A stretch of 64,000 nucleotides of DNA from Semisulcospira habei (taxonomy: Eukaryota; Mollusca; Gastropoda; Semisulcospiridae). The position numbers were made by a program, and so were the translations under genes. The DNA lies in assembly GCA_036245525.1 (NCBI GenBank), contig BTPG01000007.1:129090375-129154374 (forward strand). The letters are read 5' to 3'. Positions within the stretch are counted from its first letter, which is position 1. Every line of letters begins with the position of its first letter. Positions 10,750 to 22,905 of the stretch are shown piece by piece. Below the pieces are notes generated by a model that saw nothing but the letters and a program-made list of their open reading frames with translations, was not told the DNA's origin and made no database searches.

Positions 10750-11845
10750 CCTTAGTATGTCCTGCGTTGTTTATGTTTCCATAAAATCCTTGTTAGGAAC
10801 ACACCAGAGATATAGCCGATGGCGCAAGGGTACCCTCATTCGCGCTCTTCGCGGACGGGATGCTTTAACTCATTCTACCCCAACACCGAAATCCCCAAAT
10901 TTTGAAGTCGTCCTCTGAAGACTGCATTGCAGCGCAGGACACAGATCGACCATGATAGTTCAAGGGTGAGGACAGAATAACTTGGCGCCCATAGGCGCCA
11001 AGCTATTCTGACATCACCCTTGAACTATCATGGTCGATCTTTATCTTGCTGTGGTGTGTCTGGGGTAGAATGAGTTAAATGAGCTTCAGAAACATCTTTT
11101 TCTAAATAAATCAGAATTCATTCCAGAAGCCCAAATCAGTATTACTGATGTTAAGGCACACCTTCTGCGTCCTCTGCAAAAGAAAAGAAAGAAAAAAAAA
11201 AACCTTGAATGAAAACCTACTGAATCTCTGGCTCACAGTGAAGGTATTTGTGCCAGTAAACAACCAATTTTTGCAAAATTGTAAAAAGAGAAAAAAGAAA
11301 AGACAAAAATGTGTCAGATGCCTTCAGACATTTGTTATAGCACTGGCAGTTCAATTTTTAGGCTTACATCATTAAAACAAAGTGTCACAATTATTATAAA
11401 CTTGAGTAGGTGGTGCTGTAGTGCCAGTGGTTAATTTTGTATCCCTACCCACAAGTTGTAAAAATACACAAAATTAATTAGAAAAAAATACTTTCATTTT
11501 TACCTCTCTTTACTTATCACGTTTCAATATTGTGAGCATAAAGTGCAAGAAAATGAGGAAAGTCGCCATCCTTTACGATAAGTTCGTGGTGAATGATAGC
11601 TTTTTCCGCTTTAAAATTGCGAATTGGGAAACTTACGTTGTTTCCGATGCCCTCAGAAATGTTGTATACAACTGCTTGTAGGTCGTTTTTAGGTTGTAAT
11701 GGTTAGAACAGAGTACCACAGTTAATCCCAACTTGATTTTATGATGCTGTGATGCATTTAGGGGCCACAGTGGCTGAATCTGCTGCCATACCCCTATTTT
11801 ACAAAACATGCAAAGGAACGCAAAATGATCATAAACAAGATGGGA
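10750..11845. repeat. Left arm of 4-kb long inverted repeat
   Basis: Its reverse complement recurs at 13888..14754. Landmarks include ccttagtatgtcctg, gccgatggcgcaagggtac, gcacaccttctgc and ggccacagtggctgaatc. An A-type MITE (10865..11078) is present in this arm only. No protein is recognised. Confidence 0.85.
10865..11078. mobile_element. A-type TTAA MITE inside inverted-repeat arm
   Basis: Bounded by TTAA at 10865..10868 and 11075..11078. The opposite arm has an uninterrupted sequence at the same place (tgctaaaatgag on the reverse complement), so the empty site is visible. The central palindrome uses the ggcgcc core with the agttcaagggt arm variant. Confidence 0.88.
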
Positions 11846-12698
11846 TGAACCATAACCCACAAAGTCCCTTCTATATGAGAGCTGTCTTCGCTGTCAAGGG
11901 TCTCTACCTTTTGTCTTTGACCCAGTGATTCTGATGTTGAATTATCTCCTATTGAAAAAGTCTCGCAGAGCTGTCAATGCGTGAGTGAGTTCTATAAGGG
12001 GCGCAGGACATACGCGTTATTGATTTGTCAAACGTCATTTGTCATGACGTAAGTTTTAGTTTTTACGTAATTTTATATTTTACGTGATATGAGTTTCACT
12101 TTTGCTCAATAGGCTTGAGAAAATGGCGACAAAACTAGAACTTCACGGTACAAATTTAGTCTTGCTATAATTTGTGTGAAAGCAGGTTGACTTAACCTAT
12201 CTACATGATATGCTAAGTACACGGGTCACCAGCATGCTCTTCTGAAAGCGCGTCGATGTGTATCTGCGGGTTGATGCGTGCGCGCGCGCTCTCTCAAACA
12301 TCTCCAAGTGGCATTGATCCTTATGTGCCTGGAGGACACTTGAGGATCTATTCCTCTTGGAGACGCGCGCATGTTTGAGAGAGAGAGAGAGAGAGATGAT
12401 GAAACGCTTTTATTCAGGATAAAAAGTTTTAGGCATAGCAATGCCTATCTTCCAAACTGTCCTGCTACTCTACACATATCAAAATACATAAGACGATACA
12501 GCAAAAGATAAAATATATATAAGTACCCATACCCCCCCCCCCCCACCACCATCAGAAAGAAAAAAATAAAAAATAAAAAAATAAAATACAAAAAGAATTA
12601 AAACAATATATGTACGTGTATGAGCCAAACATGTTAATACAGTCAAACTATTACATAATCTGCAGCAATCTGCTGTGCTGGAGCAACATACTAAACAG

Positions 12699-12751
<53 letters not shown>

Positions 12752-12930
12752 ATGAAACGTTTTTATTCAGGATAAAAAGTTTTAGGCATAGCAATGCCTA
12801 TCTTCCAAACTGTCCTGCTACTCTACACATCAAAAAATACGATACATCAAAAGATAAAACATATGTAAGTGAAAAGACCCATCCCCTCTACCCCACCCCA
12901 CCACCACCACTCAGAGGGGAAAAAAATAGA

Positions 12931-13119
<189 letters not shown>

Positions 13120-13259
13120 TATACACAGGAATGAACCTGACATGTTAATGCAGACAGTCGAGCTATTACATAATCTGTAGCAACAGTAGAAGAGTATTAG
13201 GTAATAGGAAACTTGTCACTAACTATACGAATAGTAGCATAAGGGAGCCGAACATACTA

Positions 13260-13660
13260 TTACTTCTGAAGTAAATATTTATGGAGGCGATGGAAGACGC
13301 TAATCTTACAAATTGATTTCAGGTGTGGAGGTAACGTATTCCACGCTTTAGCGCCTGAAAAAGACAGACTGGTTTTACAGATGTCTAATCTAATTTATGG
13401 AAGGTGGATCGAACTATTTCTCGTGTTTTTCCTATTATTGTCGGAAAATAGAGTTTTTAGATAGGGTGGGGCTTTTCCGTGCATGATCTTGTGCAGTAGA
13501 ACACAGCGATTAAATTCAAACTGTTTCTTCAATGTTAGTAACTTGAGAGATTTTAATTTTTCATCAGTCGAAGTAGGACTGGGAAGTATTAATTTAATGC
13601 CCCGACGATACAAGGAATTAACTTTTTTCATGTGAACTTCGCTGCATCCATCCCAGACGG
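13260..13660 (-). mobile_element. LINE fragment: C-terminal end of an RT ORF
   Basis: Minus-strand frames read LYRRGIKLILPSP, LKKQFEFNRCVLLHKIMHGK and APPYLKTLF, then, after a frameshift, LSFSGAKAWNTLPPHLK and a TAA at 13260. This is the conserved tail seen after the RT domain in CR1/L2-type LINEs. The downstream 3' UTR (towards 12383) is duplicated. Confidence 0.8.
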
Positions 13661-13887
13661 TAGAACTGTAGTCACAATGCGTTTTGATATGCGCATAACA
13701 CAGTCAGTGACTATGTCATTTTTCGTACCTAGAGGGAGAGAGAGGGAGAGCATGCCTTAAATAAAAAGAATTACAATTAAATTGATGGGTCACATTGAAA
13801 TTAATGAAATTATCACAAATGTTTATGCTCAATATGCATATTTTGTTAAGAAAACTGGCAACAAACATATTTAATCAGAGGAGCAAT

Positions 13888-14754
13888 TGTTATGATCATT
13901 TTTCGTTCCTTTGCTTACAGGTAAAATGGGGGTAGGGCAGCAGATTCAGCCACTGTGGCCCCTAAATGCATCACAGCATCATAAAATCAGGTTGGGAGTA
14001 AATGTGGTACTCTTTCCTAAACAATAAAACCTAAAAAAGACCTATCAGTTATATACAAAATTTCTGAGGGCATCGGAAACAACATACGTTTCCCAATTCG
14101 GCAATTTTAAATGGGAAAAAGCTATCATTCACCACGAACATACCGTAAAGGATGCCGACTTTCCTTATTTTCTTGCACTTTATGCTCACATTATTCAAAC
14201 GTAATAGGTAAAGAGAGGTCAAAATAAAATGGAATAACTTAAGCAATTTTTTTCTAATTAATTTTGTGTATTTTTACAACTTGGGGGTAGGGATACACAA
14301 TCAACCACTGTGGCACTCACAGTGATCACAGCATCACCTAGTTACGTTTATAATAATTGTGACATCCTGTTTTAATGATGTATACCTGAAAATGGACTGT
14401 CGGTGCTATAGAAAATGTCTGAAGGCATCCGACACATTATTTTTGTCTTTTTTTGCGATTTCGCGGAAATGGTCGTTTACTGGGTGCACAAATACCTTTA
14501 CTGTGAGCCAGAGATTCAATATTTTTTCATTCTGTTTTTTGCAGAGGATGCAGAAGGTGTGCCTTGACATAATATTGCCTGATTTGGGTTTCTGGAATGA
14601 ATTCTGATTTATTTAGAGGAAAATGTTTCTCAACCTCATTTTAGCACCTGCGAAGAGCGTGAATGGGGGTACCCTTGCGCCATCGGCTATATCTCTGGTG
14701 TGTTCCTAAGGATTTTCGGGGAACATGGCTTAAACATCTCAGGACATACTAAGG
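13888..14754. repeat. Right arm of 4-kb long inverted repeat
   Basis: Reverse-complement partner of 10750..11845. It carries an internal direct repeat (the cactgtggc...catcacagcatca motif at about 13950 and again at about 14300). It lacks the MITE found in the left arm. Confidence 0.85.
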
Positions 14755-15058
14755 AACACTTGAGTACTGGGGGTGGGGGGGTGCACGGTAGACCTTCCTA
14801 GCTTATGGACTACATGTATCTACGGGCTAATCTTGTGCCAGTGTTTTATTCTCTAAGCACCGCCCACTTAGACTACGAGCCAGAACTCCACGGCGCGAGG
14901 TTGAGCATGCAATAAAGACTGTGTACTCATGCACATACATTTTTAAACTACATGTATGCAGTACGCATAAAGGGGAATCACACAAACCAGGACAAACTTG
15001 AACGTTTGTCCTGTATGGAGTATGTTCCCTTGCTTTGCTTTGAGCACTCAGTATTAAG

Positions 15059-15121
<63 letters not shown>

Positions 15122-15414
15122 TAAAATGGAAATAAAAATAATATTGCTATTTATATAGCAGCTTTACCTAATTTTGTGAATCTGCTCAAAGCGCCGCGAA
15201 ACTGAACCCGAGACGCACGTTCAGGTGAAACACACGCCGCATTCACTCTGAAGTCAAACACAGTACAAGACAAACACAGAACATTCGCCTGGTGCCAAGG
15301 GTCAGCTCAGCTACTGAGGTTCAGGAATTCGATCGATTGTACTTGAAATTACAAAGTGGCCTGAGGAGGAGGGGAAGCCGGAGAAAGATTTCCGGAAGGT
15401 CCGCCCGAGTAAGG
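14755..15414. other. Unassigned stretch with (AAT)n tail
   Basis: Positions 14755..15056 show no gene. An AAT tract (15057..15119) is followed by gctatttatatagcagc, which is a retroposon tail in reverse orientation, and GC-balanced filler to 15414. Confidence 0.5.
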
Positions 15415-15975
15415 CTGTTTCCATATAGCTACGTGGCAGCGGCAGTAGGCGAAACGGTTAACCCTTTGTAGCCCCAAGGTCCCATTTCTCATTTTGGAGG
15501 TGTTCCCTAACGACTATGTACCAGTTGCAGGTGATGGCTTGACCATGATAATTCAAGGGTAGTGCCAAATTAGCTTGGCGCCTTCAGGCGTCAAGCTAAT
15601 CTGGCACTACCCTTGAATTATCGTGGTCGAGCTATATCCTGCTGTAGGGATTCGGGGCTAGAAGGGTTAAACAAACAAAAAAAGTAGCTGAAGGAGCGGG
15701 CGGAAAATCGCTTCGAGTGTTTCCATATAGCGCGCCACAGGTTGTTTCGAATTGTTGTGATATGTTGTCCGTACTGAAAACCACGCTCCCTTCACAGAAA
15801 AATCGCGGCTGAATGGCCGTTGAATTACTCCACAGAGAGATGCAATTTTGTCGCGCCGCTCTCGCCTGTCGCCCCGTAATCGAAACACTCCATCTTTATT
15901 TCTAAAGTTCTCAATTCATGCCGCTGTTGCCACAGCTTTCGCGTCACTGTCACACTGCTATATTGAAACACCCCT
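15415..15975. mobile_element. Candidate MITE with tgtttccatatagc termini
   Basis: The left end tgtttccatatagc is answered at the right end by gctatattgaaaca, its approximate inverse. The left-end motif also recurs internally at 15719. An A-type MITE (15458..15670) is nested within. No target duplication was identified, so the boundaries are tentative. Confidence 0.4.
15458..15670. mobile_element. A-type TTAA MITE
   Basis: Starts TTAACCCTTTGTAGCCCC and ends GGGGCTAGAAGGGTTAA, a clear terminal inverted repeat with TTAA at both ends. The centre is the palindrome around tggcgcc. Confidence 0.88.
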
Positions 15976-16026
15976 TTAACGGTGACACGTCTTGTGAAGC
16001 AAGACGTTTTCGGTCATCGCTTGTGT

Positions 16027-16563
16027 GTGCTGGTCTGTGATTTTGGACCCTACAGGCCGTAAGGTCGAAAATCACAGACCTGCGCAAATTTTACCAACCA
16101 TTTAATTTGGTTGGTGTAACTTCAAGTCTCAAATTTGACTTGTGCATGGGCATTTCTTTTAGTTTTAAGATATTTACTACATATCACTGGTCATTTCAAT
16201 TTTAGATTAAAGAAAACAAAAGATTTCTTATCCACAATGACACATTTATTTGATATGGTAATTTGTTAATGCTATCACATAAAATGACGCACGTTAAATA
16301 CACACCTTGACATTCAGATAATTCGTGGCAAAATCGATTTTGTGAGAGGTCAATGAAACATATTCTGCTAAAATGTAATTATTGCAGGTATGTGATTGCG
16401 GACTTTATAGCCTCGAGCCGTAAGGTTCAAAATCGCAGGCCAGCACTCACACTGCATTGCACCGCACTCACACTATATTGCACTGTATTGCAACATGGCT
16501 ACATCAACACAAATAACAGGCTCAACAATCATCATCGCCATCACTATCATCATCATCATCATC

Positions 16564-16609
<46 letters not shown>

Positions 16610-16715
16610 CCATCATCATCATCAAAGGTTACCATTTCATCGTTACGCGTCGTGTACTTTTGGACCTTACGCCGCTGTCTAACCATAGGGTCCAAAATCA
16701 CAGACCAGAACACGT
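16027..16715. repeat. Cluster of three D-type hairpins
   Basis: Each hairpin pairs ggtctgtgattttggacc with ggtccaaaatcacagacc, or close variants, around a short loop. Units lie at 16027..16087, 16385..16447 and 16646..16715. Others occur near 18813, 25500, 28547, 28731 and 30152. No TTAA is seen at their ends, so they are a separate family. Confidence 0.75.
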
Positions 16716-17171
16716 CATCAAAACAATCCGCCATGTCCGAATCTCGTTGGTGAACATTTTTGATTACTATTTGTACATGTTTCTTCCACGCCAAACCACC
16801 CTCAAGCTATCAAGATCGATCTCTGTCATCTGTTTGTAGCGGTGCCAGGGTGGAGTTGTAACTGGCTATTGCACACAAAATCTTATAAGAGGTTATCGCT
16901 AAACCAGAAGCAGGTCAAACATTGCCGGTGCACTCAGGGGATGTATCCAACCCGCTACTATGATCTGCAAGAGGCATACCATGCTATATTCGATATTCTC
17001 ATGGGCCCGTGCGTCCGCAGGGGCCCATGCGAATATACACCTCTTGCTCCGGCGCAAGCAGTTGCGTCATTGACATCCGCAGTTAGAGGCACTTGTCCGG
17101 TATTAACAGTATGGCTGCTACGAGGACGCATACTGCAGTGATCGGGAAGATCATCCAGCCAAACGATCTCT

Positions 17172-17391
17172 TTGACACCTTCACTGCAGAGGAAAAAAGT
17201 GAACGTGATCCAACTGCAAGAGGCATAGATCCTCATGAGCCCCCGCGACAGCGGGGGCTCATGAAGATCTATGCCTCTTGCTGAGACCAATTTGTATCCA
17301 TGTTTCTTGGACGGTGTTGGCTTTTGGTCGCTGAATGAACCGAGATATGATCAGGAAAAAATATGTACATACAGTGGCAGGGAAGGGTTAA
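17172..17391. mobile_element. B-type TTAA MITE
   Basis: The right end is gcagggaagggttaa. The left end is the degraded ttgacaccttcactg. The central palindrome is aagaggcatagatcctcatg with its complement on the other side of a gcgggggct stem. No counterpart was found at the matching place beside gene A. Confidence 0.75.
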
Positions 17392-17502
17392 TACTCATTA
17401 TAAGAGGCGTAAAGTACCGTCTTTGTTTACTATAAGGGCTCAACCTACTATCTTTGACCCGATTCTGATTTAGGAATAATTGCTATTGGTAATCCACGGT
17501 GT

Positions 17503-17792
17503 TTAATTTTCTCCGTAATGTGTCGGCGTGCCGTCAGAGCCTGATGCTGATTTGCCGCTGAGGAACTGGAAGAAATGAACGCTTTCTTCATTGGGCAGCC
17601 TGCTGTCAGAGCCACGCGCTGATTGGCTGCTGGAGGGATGGAAGTAGAGAGCGCTGTTCTGCCGATTGGCCGGCGGGCTGGGCGCGAGCAAGGGGTCGAT
17701 AATCGTGCGCCAGTCCTCCAGCGACCAGGTGGGATCAGCGTTGAACACAGTGACGTCATTCACCATGAAGGTGGGGGTGCCCGCCACACCAC
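17503..17792 (-). CDS. Gene B exon 4 (cis-Pro loop and C-terminal tail)
   Basis: The acceptor is ctgcag at 17793..17798, and the exon enters in phase 1 so that C plus GT makes Arg. Ninety-five full codons end in GEN and TAA at 17503. The TPTFMVND loop lies at the start of the exon. The serine-rich tail has a partial internal duplication that gene A lacks. Confidence 0.85.
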
Positions 17793-20700
17793 CTGCAGAC
17801 AGGTTGATCCCGTACGTAAAATATGCAATCGACTTTGCTGTTATGCCCACGACGCACCGCAGCAAGACTCGTGATCCGGCTCGACCATGATAGTTGAAGG
17901 GTGGTGACAGAATAGCTTGGCGCCTATAGGCGCCAAGCTATTCTGCCACCACCCTTCAACTCTCATGGTCGATCTGTCTCCTGAACTGTAATGCAGTCCT
18001 CAGAGGATAACTCCAAAAATGTGGGTATTTCGTATCTCGGGCACAATGAGTTAACGAGGTTGAATATCAGTAAACTATATGAAGTCGGACATAAGAACAC
18101 TTTTTCGGAGGCCCAGACATGTAGGCCTAAATTACTTCGCTTGTGACACAATTGAGATTTAAAAAAAAAACAACAACCAACCAACCAACCAACCAACCAG
18201 CCAAACATCCAAGCAACCAAACAACAAACCAACAAATCAAACAATTCGGTATCATCATCATCATCAATCGCAAGAGCAAATTCCAGAAATGTCTCTCCTA
18301 TATCTCACATACGTCAGATTCCTACTCTTCCACAAATTTCTCAAATTCCCCCATGTTTTCCAATTCTCAAATTGCTATAAATCCTCTAAACGACGGATTA
18401 CTTCATTCAACAGCGACACACCACAGCAAGACATGGATCGAGCATGAAAGTTCAAGGGTGGTGCCAGGATAGCTTGGCGCCCTTAGGCGCTAAGCTATTC
18501 TGGCGCCACTCTTGAACTGTCATGCTCGATCTATCTCTAGAATTGTAATACAGTCCTTCAGAAGGCAACTTCAACATTCGGGGATATCGGTCCTGTGGCA
18601 GAATGTGTTAAGCAATTATCTAAAATTCGACCAATCACGGTATTTCGATAGTAGAGATTGGTCGGTTTGGTGCCTGGAAGACGCCGAACTCATCAGACAC
18701 ATCTCGAACTGCACGGACTACAGCCCATCCATCTCCCACTCATGTTAGTGTGCTGGGCAGAGTTTACGGGAGTGTGCCGAATTGTGCTCGTTTGCCATTT
18801 TGCGATTTTGGTGTGCTGGTTTGTGATTTTGGACATTACGGCTCGTAGTCGTAAGGTCCAAAATGACAGAGCAACACAACTAGATATACTTACGTGTGCA
18901 GCAGTATTTCCACTCAATGCGAGTGTCCTCCTCCACTGTAGCGTTGTCTACCAGCTGGGTGAACACAGAACTGGGCACACCGATGTCCGCAGCAAGCTTG
19001 CCCAGCAGACTGAAACACGACAGGTCAACAGTCGAGTAAAGTCGATTGTCAACGGCGATTTAATTGTCAAAGGCAAGGCAAGGCAAGAGTCGAGTCAGTT
19101 GAGCAGGTTCAAATTGTCAAGTTAAGGCAAGGCAAGACTACAGCTAGCAGATGCCCTTCATAGACGATCAGCCGTTTACGAGATTGTGATTTTATTCAGT
19201 GTATCAAAGGTTAACTTTGAGTATATCAAAATGAAGTCTAGTGTGAATAAAAGCAGCGCGCACTCATTTTAAACCGCTGGAGGATGAAGACATTTTTTTG
19301 GACGTCTGCAGACGAAACCAGGACTGTCGCAGCCATGTTCATTGGGGATCAGTAGCTTACACGGCTTCATTGTTCCTGTAATCAGTTGTAGTATGCACTA
19401 TATGTTACTTAAAAGGATTCAATTAATTTGTTTAAAGTGTATTTCCACACTTAATTATATTAAGAGAAGGAACATTTACTATAAAAAAGCATGCATTGAG
19501 CTCAAAATTAATATCGTTACTCGACAATAAGGTATCCCAAATCACGTGATCGTCACATGATACAATGCACGCAGACTCGTTGCCGTGAATTTCGGTGTGC
19601 CGAGGAGTTCTTTCGATTTGTTCTACATAAGCTTGTCATTTTATTCCAAGAAAAGCAAACGTGCAAAGTCCCGTTGTGCATTTTTACGTATTATTAAAGG
19701 TTTGTCATGTCTATTTCCATTCAGGTCATATTACATAGTCAAATTTGGGCCAGTTCAGGCAGTGGAAGGACCGGTGTTTTTAAAAATAGTTTTTGCCTTG
19801 TTTAAAAATTTGTAGTAGGGCTGAATGTTGGAATTTGCTGGAAATGTCCGGTTAGCTGAGAGAAGACATGTTTGGTGCTTTGATTCATACCATCCTGAGC
19901 TTATCCAATAGAGAATTGTGAGCCTATGTTGAGTTGCCGTTGACGTAGTCATTTGAGGAGCACGCTGATTTCAGCTGTGCTTGGGTGTGAGGTTGGTAAG
20001 GAACCAGTTTCATAGCCAAGAAATGAGACCGGTGATGTGCTGGGTTTTTTTCCCGGTATTTTGTGCATGGCAAATGTGCAGCTGGTGGGCGGTAGTGGTT
20101 TTTTTATGGAATTGAAAAATTAGGGGATGACTGGGACTGACTAAGGCTAACAGAATGGACAGTACGGAGACGGCACTGTAGTCCGTGACCTCCACCCGCC
20201 GTGAGATGGCCTTCGTAGCCTGCTCGGCGTTAAACCCAAATGACTAACTAACTATTCCCATTCATTTTACTATCACTTTGCTCATTTCATTTCGATACCA
20301 CAGCACCAAAACGCAACCCACAAAAAGCAAACGCTATCTTTGAAACCGATGTCCGAAGTGCAACATGCTGCATGCTGTAAAAGAGAAAGAGTGCCACACC
20401 ACTTGGTTTTAACTGAACAAAGACCAGGAAAAATAGCGTATATGACGTTGATAAGATGTACTTCAAAGTTCAAATTCAAAATAATCTCTGTCTCGCTTCA
20501 GGAGGAAAGTAAACCTGCGTCAGCCGTGCGCGTCTGATTGACTTCGTTCGAAGGCATCTCGCTTAACGCCATTTTGAAACTAGCGACGCGAGTATGCTTG
20601 CGGCATTAAAAATATTACATTTTAAATTATTTTCTCGTAAATATGTACACATGTTTACTCGCTCATGAGTTTAATTTGATCACTGGAATAAACTTGTAAC

Positions 20701-22660
20701 TTGTATGATTGAAATTTTCAATGTTCTGCACAACAACAACAAAGATGTCTAGCGCCTTATCCGGGTCGTGTACAAAGACTGGTTCCCCCACAGCGAACAA
20801 ACAGCGCTCGATAAACACTTATAAAAATGTCTCCATCCTAAAGACAAATATTGTTGTTATACATAAACCATAATTATGACATTAGTACTTTCGTTTTGTA
20901 CCTGCAAACCATTGTTACTCTTTTGACGAACTACTTACCTCTGCAGAAATTGCGTAATCTGCTAGACTACTAAGCAAGGCAAGAGTCGAGAGAATGGAGT
21001 CAAATTGTCAACGGCCAGTCATATCAAAGTGAATCGATTAGCAAGGCACGTGTGCCAACGTTAGGATTAAGGTCGCTGGATTCCTTAGGGTAATGAAAGT
21101 AACCAAATCTTTTTGTTAGTATTGAGTGAAGTTATCAGCCACAACGTACAATACATGTGTGTGGTGCAGCTCTGAGTGCAGGAAAACATACAGATAGACA
21201 TGCTAACATTCCCAGCAATAACATTACTCACGTCATACAGATAGACATACTAACATTCCCAGCAATAACATTACTCACGTCATACAGATAGACATGCTAA
21301 CATTCCCAGCAATAACATTACTCACGTCATACAGATAGACATACTAACATTCCCAGCAATAACATTACTCACGTCATACAGATAGACATACTAACATTCC
21401 CAGCAATAACATTACTCACGTCATACAGATAGACATACTAACATTCCCAGCAATAACATTACTCACGTCATATTTTAACCCTTATCATTCGGAATACACC
21501 AGTGTGTGAAATAAGTTTGACTAAAATAGTTCAAGGGTAGTGCCAGAATAGCTTGGCGCCTCTAGGCGCCAAGCCATTCTGGCACCACCCTTGAACTAAA
21601 GCTATTGGTCTATATCCTTATCAGTCACAAGTACTATAATGTAGCTTGCATGGCAGTGTACAAATTTGAAGCTTTTAGCCTCAGCATGATATGGGTTAAA
21701 GAGACCTGCTCCAGGGAATAAGGAGTTATTAGTTCGGAATATCCTCTTCTTTTTTTTCTTTTTCTTCTCTCCTATAATTAATTTTCTTTAGTGTGTGTTA
21801 CAATTATGCAGGACAAACGGGCTGTCATAACTTATGAAGTCTGTATACCGTAAAAAAAGAAAGACTGTTCTGCCCTTTCTCTCAGAAAACCTCAGCCTAC
21901 TCACACAGAGTGTGGAAAACGGGTTAGAAAATTTATAGTTGAGGCAAGACATCATCGATGACTAGACCCGCTGTATCGGCAAATTTCCGCAGTCAAAGCG
22001 CCCCGGCGGAGCAGATCGTTTTAACCCCTTCACTGTCGGGGCAAGGCGAACGCCAACCAGCTGCAAGAGACATAAAGCCTCATGAGGCCCAGCAGTCGCT
22101 GGGGCTCACGTGGATTTATGTCTCTTCAAGGTCGGTCTCTTGTTAGTTTTATGTTCTGTACGCCTGTTTCTTGGCTCGTCGTCTTTACAGGCCAAGGTCG
22201 AGGGGTGTGCAGTGATTACAGACGCGAAATCAGCAATCACTGGCAGCGAACAGGTTAACTCATTCAGCCCGACGCACGCATTTCCCAAATTTTGGAGGCG
22301 TCATCTAACGACTGTGCACCTGTTGCAGGAGATGGATCGACCATGATAATTCAGGGTAGTGCCAGATTAGCTTCCTGCTGTAGTGCGTCAGGGCTGCATG
22401 GGTTAAGTCGGGCGGTTATCGGCACGGTTGGACGCCACACTGATTTTGTTTTTAACTTGAATTCACTCTTCTGCCTGAAAGTCGCGTCTGTCAAGAGCAG
22501 TCGACAACAAGGTTTATACACTGTGTACTCACGTGACCACCTCCAGGTCCGACATGTCGTGGGTGGCTGCGTTTGTCAGGGTCTCGATGTTGCCGTACAG
22601 GTTCTCGAACCAGTCGTAGGTTCTTTTGCCATTGGATACCATGTTGACCACGTGGGCACC
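17503..22660 (-). CDS. Gene B: secreted thioredoxin-fold (DsbA-like) protein, first exon missing; join of 22533..22660, 18894..19009, 17503..17792
   Basis: This is the second member of a tandem pair of thioredoxin-like genes. Exons 2 to 4 splice in frame (phase 2, then phase 1) with GT/AG sites and encode 176 residues. Visible features are an exon-2 helix region (GAHVVNMVSNGKRTYDWFEN), KYCC just before the last junction, and the cis-proline loop GTPTFMVND in exon 4, which is diagnostic of DsbA/Thioredoxin_4-type folds. The C-terminal tail is longer than in gene A and carries two related QSARGSDS and KSASGSDG segments. Exon 1, which would hold the signal peptide and CPDS-type motif, is not found and may lie in the gap at 23898..24397. 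A pseudogene is possible if exon 1 is truly lost. The exact redox or structural role is unknown. Confidence 0.82.
17839..18054. mobile_element. A-type TTAA MITE in gene B intron 3
   Basis: The right end is gggcacaatgagttaa. The left end is degraded near gttatgccc. The palindrome core is ggcgcctataggcgcc. It is absent from the matching intron of gene A, so it was inserted after the gene duplication or lost from A. Confidence 0.8.
18390..18611. mobile_element. A-type TTAA MITE in gene B intron 3
   Basis: A second A-type element with the agttcaagggtggtgcc arm variant. The right end is gcagaatgtgttaa; the left end is degraded near 18390. It is also absent from gene A. Confidence 0.75.
18813..18876. 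repeat. D-type hairpin next to gene B exon 3 donor
   Basis: A palindrome of gtgctggtttgtgattttgg with its complement, ending 17 bp from the splice donor at 18893. Gene A has the same hairpin at the same place (30152..30221). Confidence 0.8.
18894..19009 (-). CDS. Gene B exon 3
   Basis: 116 nt, bounded by a tttcag acceptor and a GTAAGT donor on the minus strand. It completes a Thr codon, encodes LLGKLAADIGV to IEWKYCCT, and leaves one base of an Arg codon. Length and phases equal those of gene A exon 3. Confidence 0.88.
21187..21468. repeat. 47-bp minisatellite, six copies
   Basis: The unit begins catacagatagacatactaa and ends ttactcacgt. Starts are at 21187, 21234, 21281, 21328, 21375 and 21422, and the copies are nearly identical. 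It lies at the same intronic place as the larger array at 31020..31905 in gene A. Confidence 0.95.
21475..21699. mobile_element. A-type TTAA MITE shared by both paralogous introns
   Basis: Starts TTAACCCTTATCATTCGG and ends gatatgggttaa. The matching element at 30670..30893 sits at the same intron position in gene A, so the insertion predates the gene duplication. Confidence 0.9.
22021..22258. mobile_element. B-type TTAA MITE
   Basis: Starts TTAACCCCTTCACTGTCGG and ends cagcgaacaggttaa. Its right TTAA is also the left TTAA of the next A-type element. Confidence 0.85.
22255..22406. mobile_element. A-type TTAA MITE, right arm deleted
   Basis: Starts TTAACTCATTCAGCCCGACG and ends gggctgcatgggttaa. 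The palindrome breaks off after agattagctt, so most of the right arm is missing. Confidence 0.85.
22533..22660 (-). CDS. Gene B exon 2
   Basis: 128 nt, entering in phase 0 after ttgcag and leaving at a strong GTGAGT donor. Encodes GAHVVNMVSN through SDLEVV and two bases of a Thr codon. It aligns without gaps to gene A exon 2. Confidence 0.88.
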
Positions 22661-22680
22661 CTGCAACAATACGCAGGATA

Positions 22681-22725
<45 letters not shown>

Positions 22726-22905
22726 CAATAACACAAAAGCATAATAATAATACTGATGGTGATGATAATGATGATGATATTACTAATAAAAATTAAATAA
22801 TTAAAATAATAACAACAGCAGCAGCAATAAAAATAATGATAATGATGATAATGATGATGATAATAATGATAATAATAATAACAACAACAATATAATGATG
22901 ATGAT
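22681..22905. repeat. (AAT)n/(GAT)n low-complexity region
   Basis: Imperfect AAT, GAT and AAC triplets immediately upstream (in gene sense) of exon 2. A similar tract lies at the same place in gene A (32935..33250). Confidence 0.85.

Larger units (their letters stand above)
16020..17500. repeat. 3' flank of gene B, paralogous to 28540..29310
   Basis: Shares landmarks with the flank of gene A, including an agaagcaggtcaaacattg motif and ctataagggctcaacc. It contains three D-type hairpins (16027..16087, 16385..16447, 16646..16715) and an ATC tract (16535..16625). It also holds a B-like hairpin at 16965..17045 and a B-type MITE (17172..17391). No gene is recognised. Confidence 0.75.
19010..22532 (-). 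other. Gene B intron 2
   Basis: 3.5 kb on the minus strand. It contains a SINE tail fragment (20185..20255), a six-copy minisatellite (21187..21468), an A-type MITE (21475..21699) and an adjacent B-plus-A MITE pair (22021..22406). About 19130..20970 has no match in gene A and no recognisable gene. Confidence 0.8.

Noticed and set aside
16522..16794. Asp-rich and His-rich ORFs
   Set aside because: They are translations of an ATC/GAT microsatellite and have no other support.
21187..21468. Possible CRISPR-like array
   Set aside because: The repeats are head-to-tail without spacers, lie in an intron of a eukaryotic gene, and no cas genes exist.
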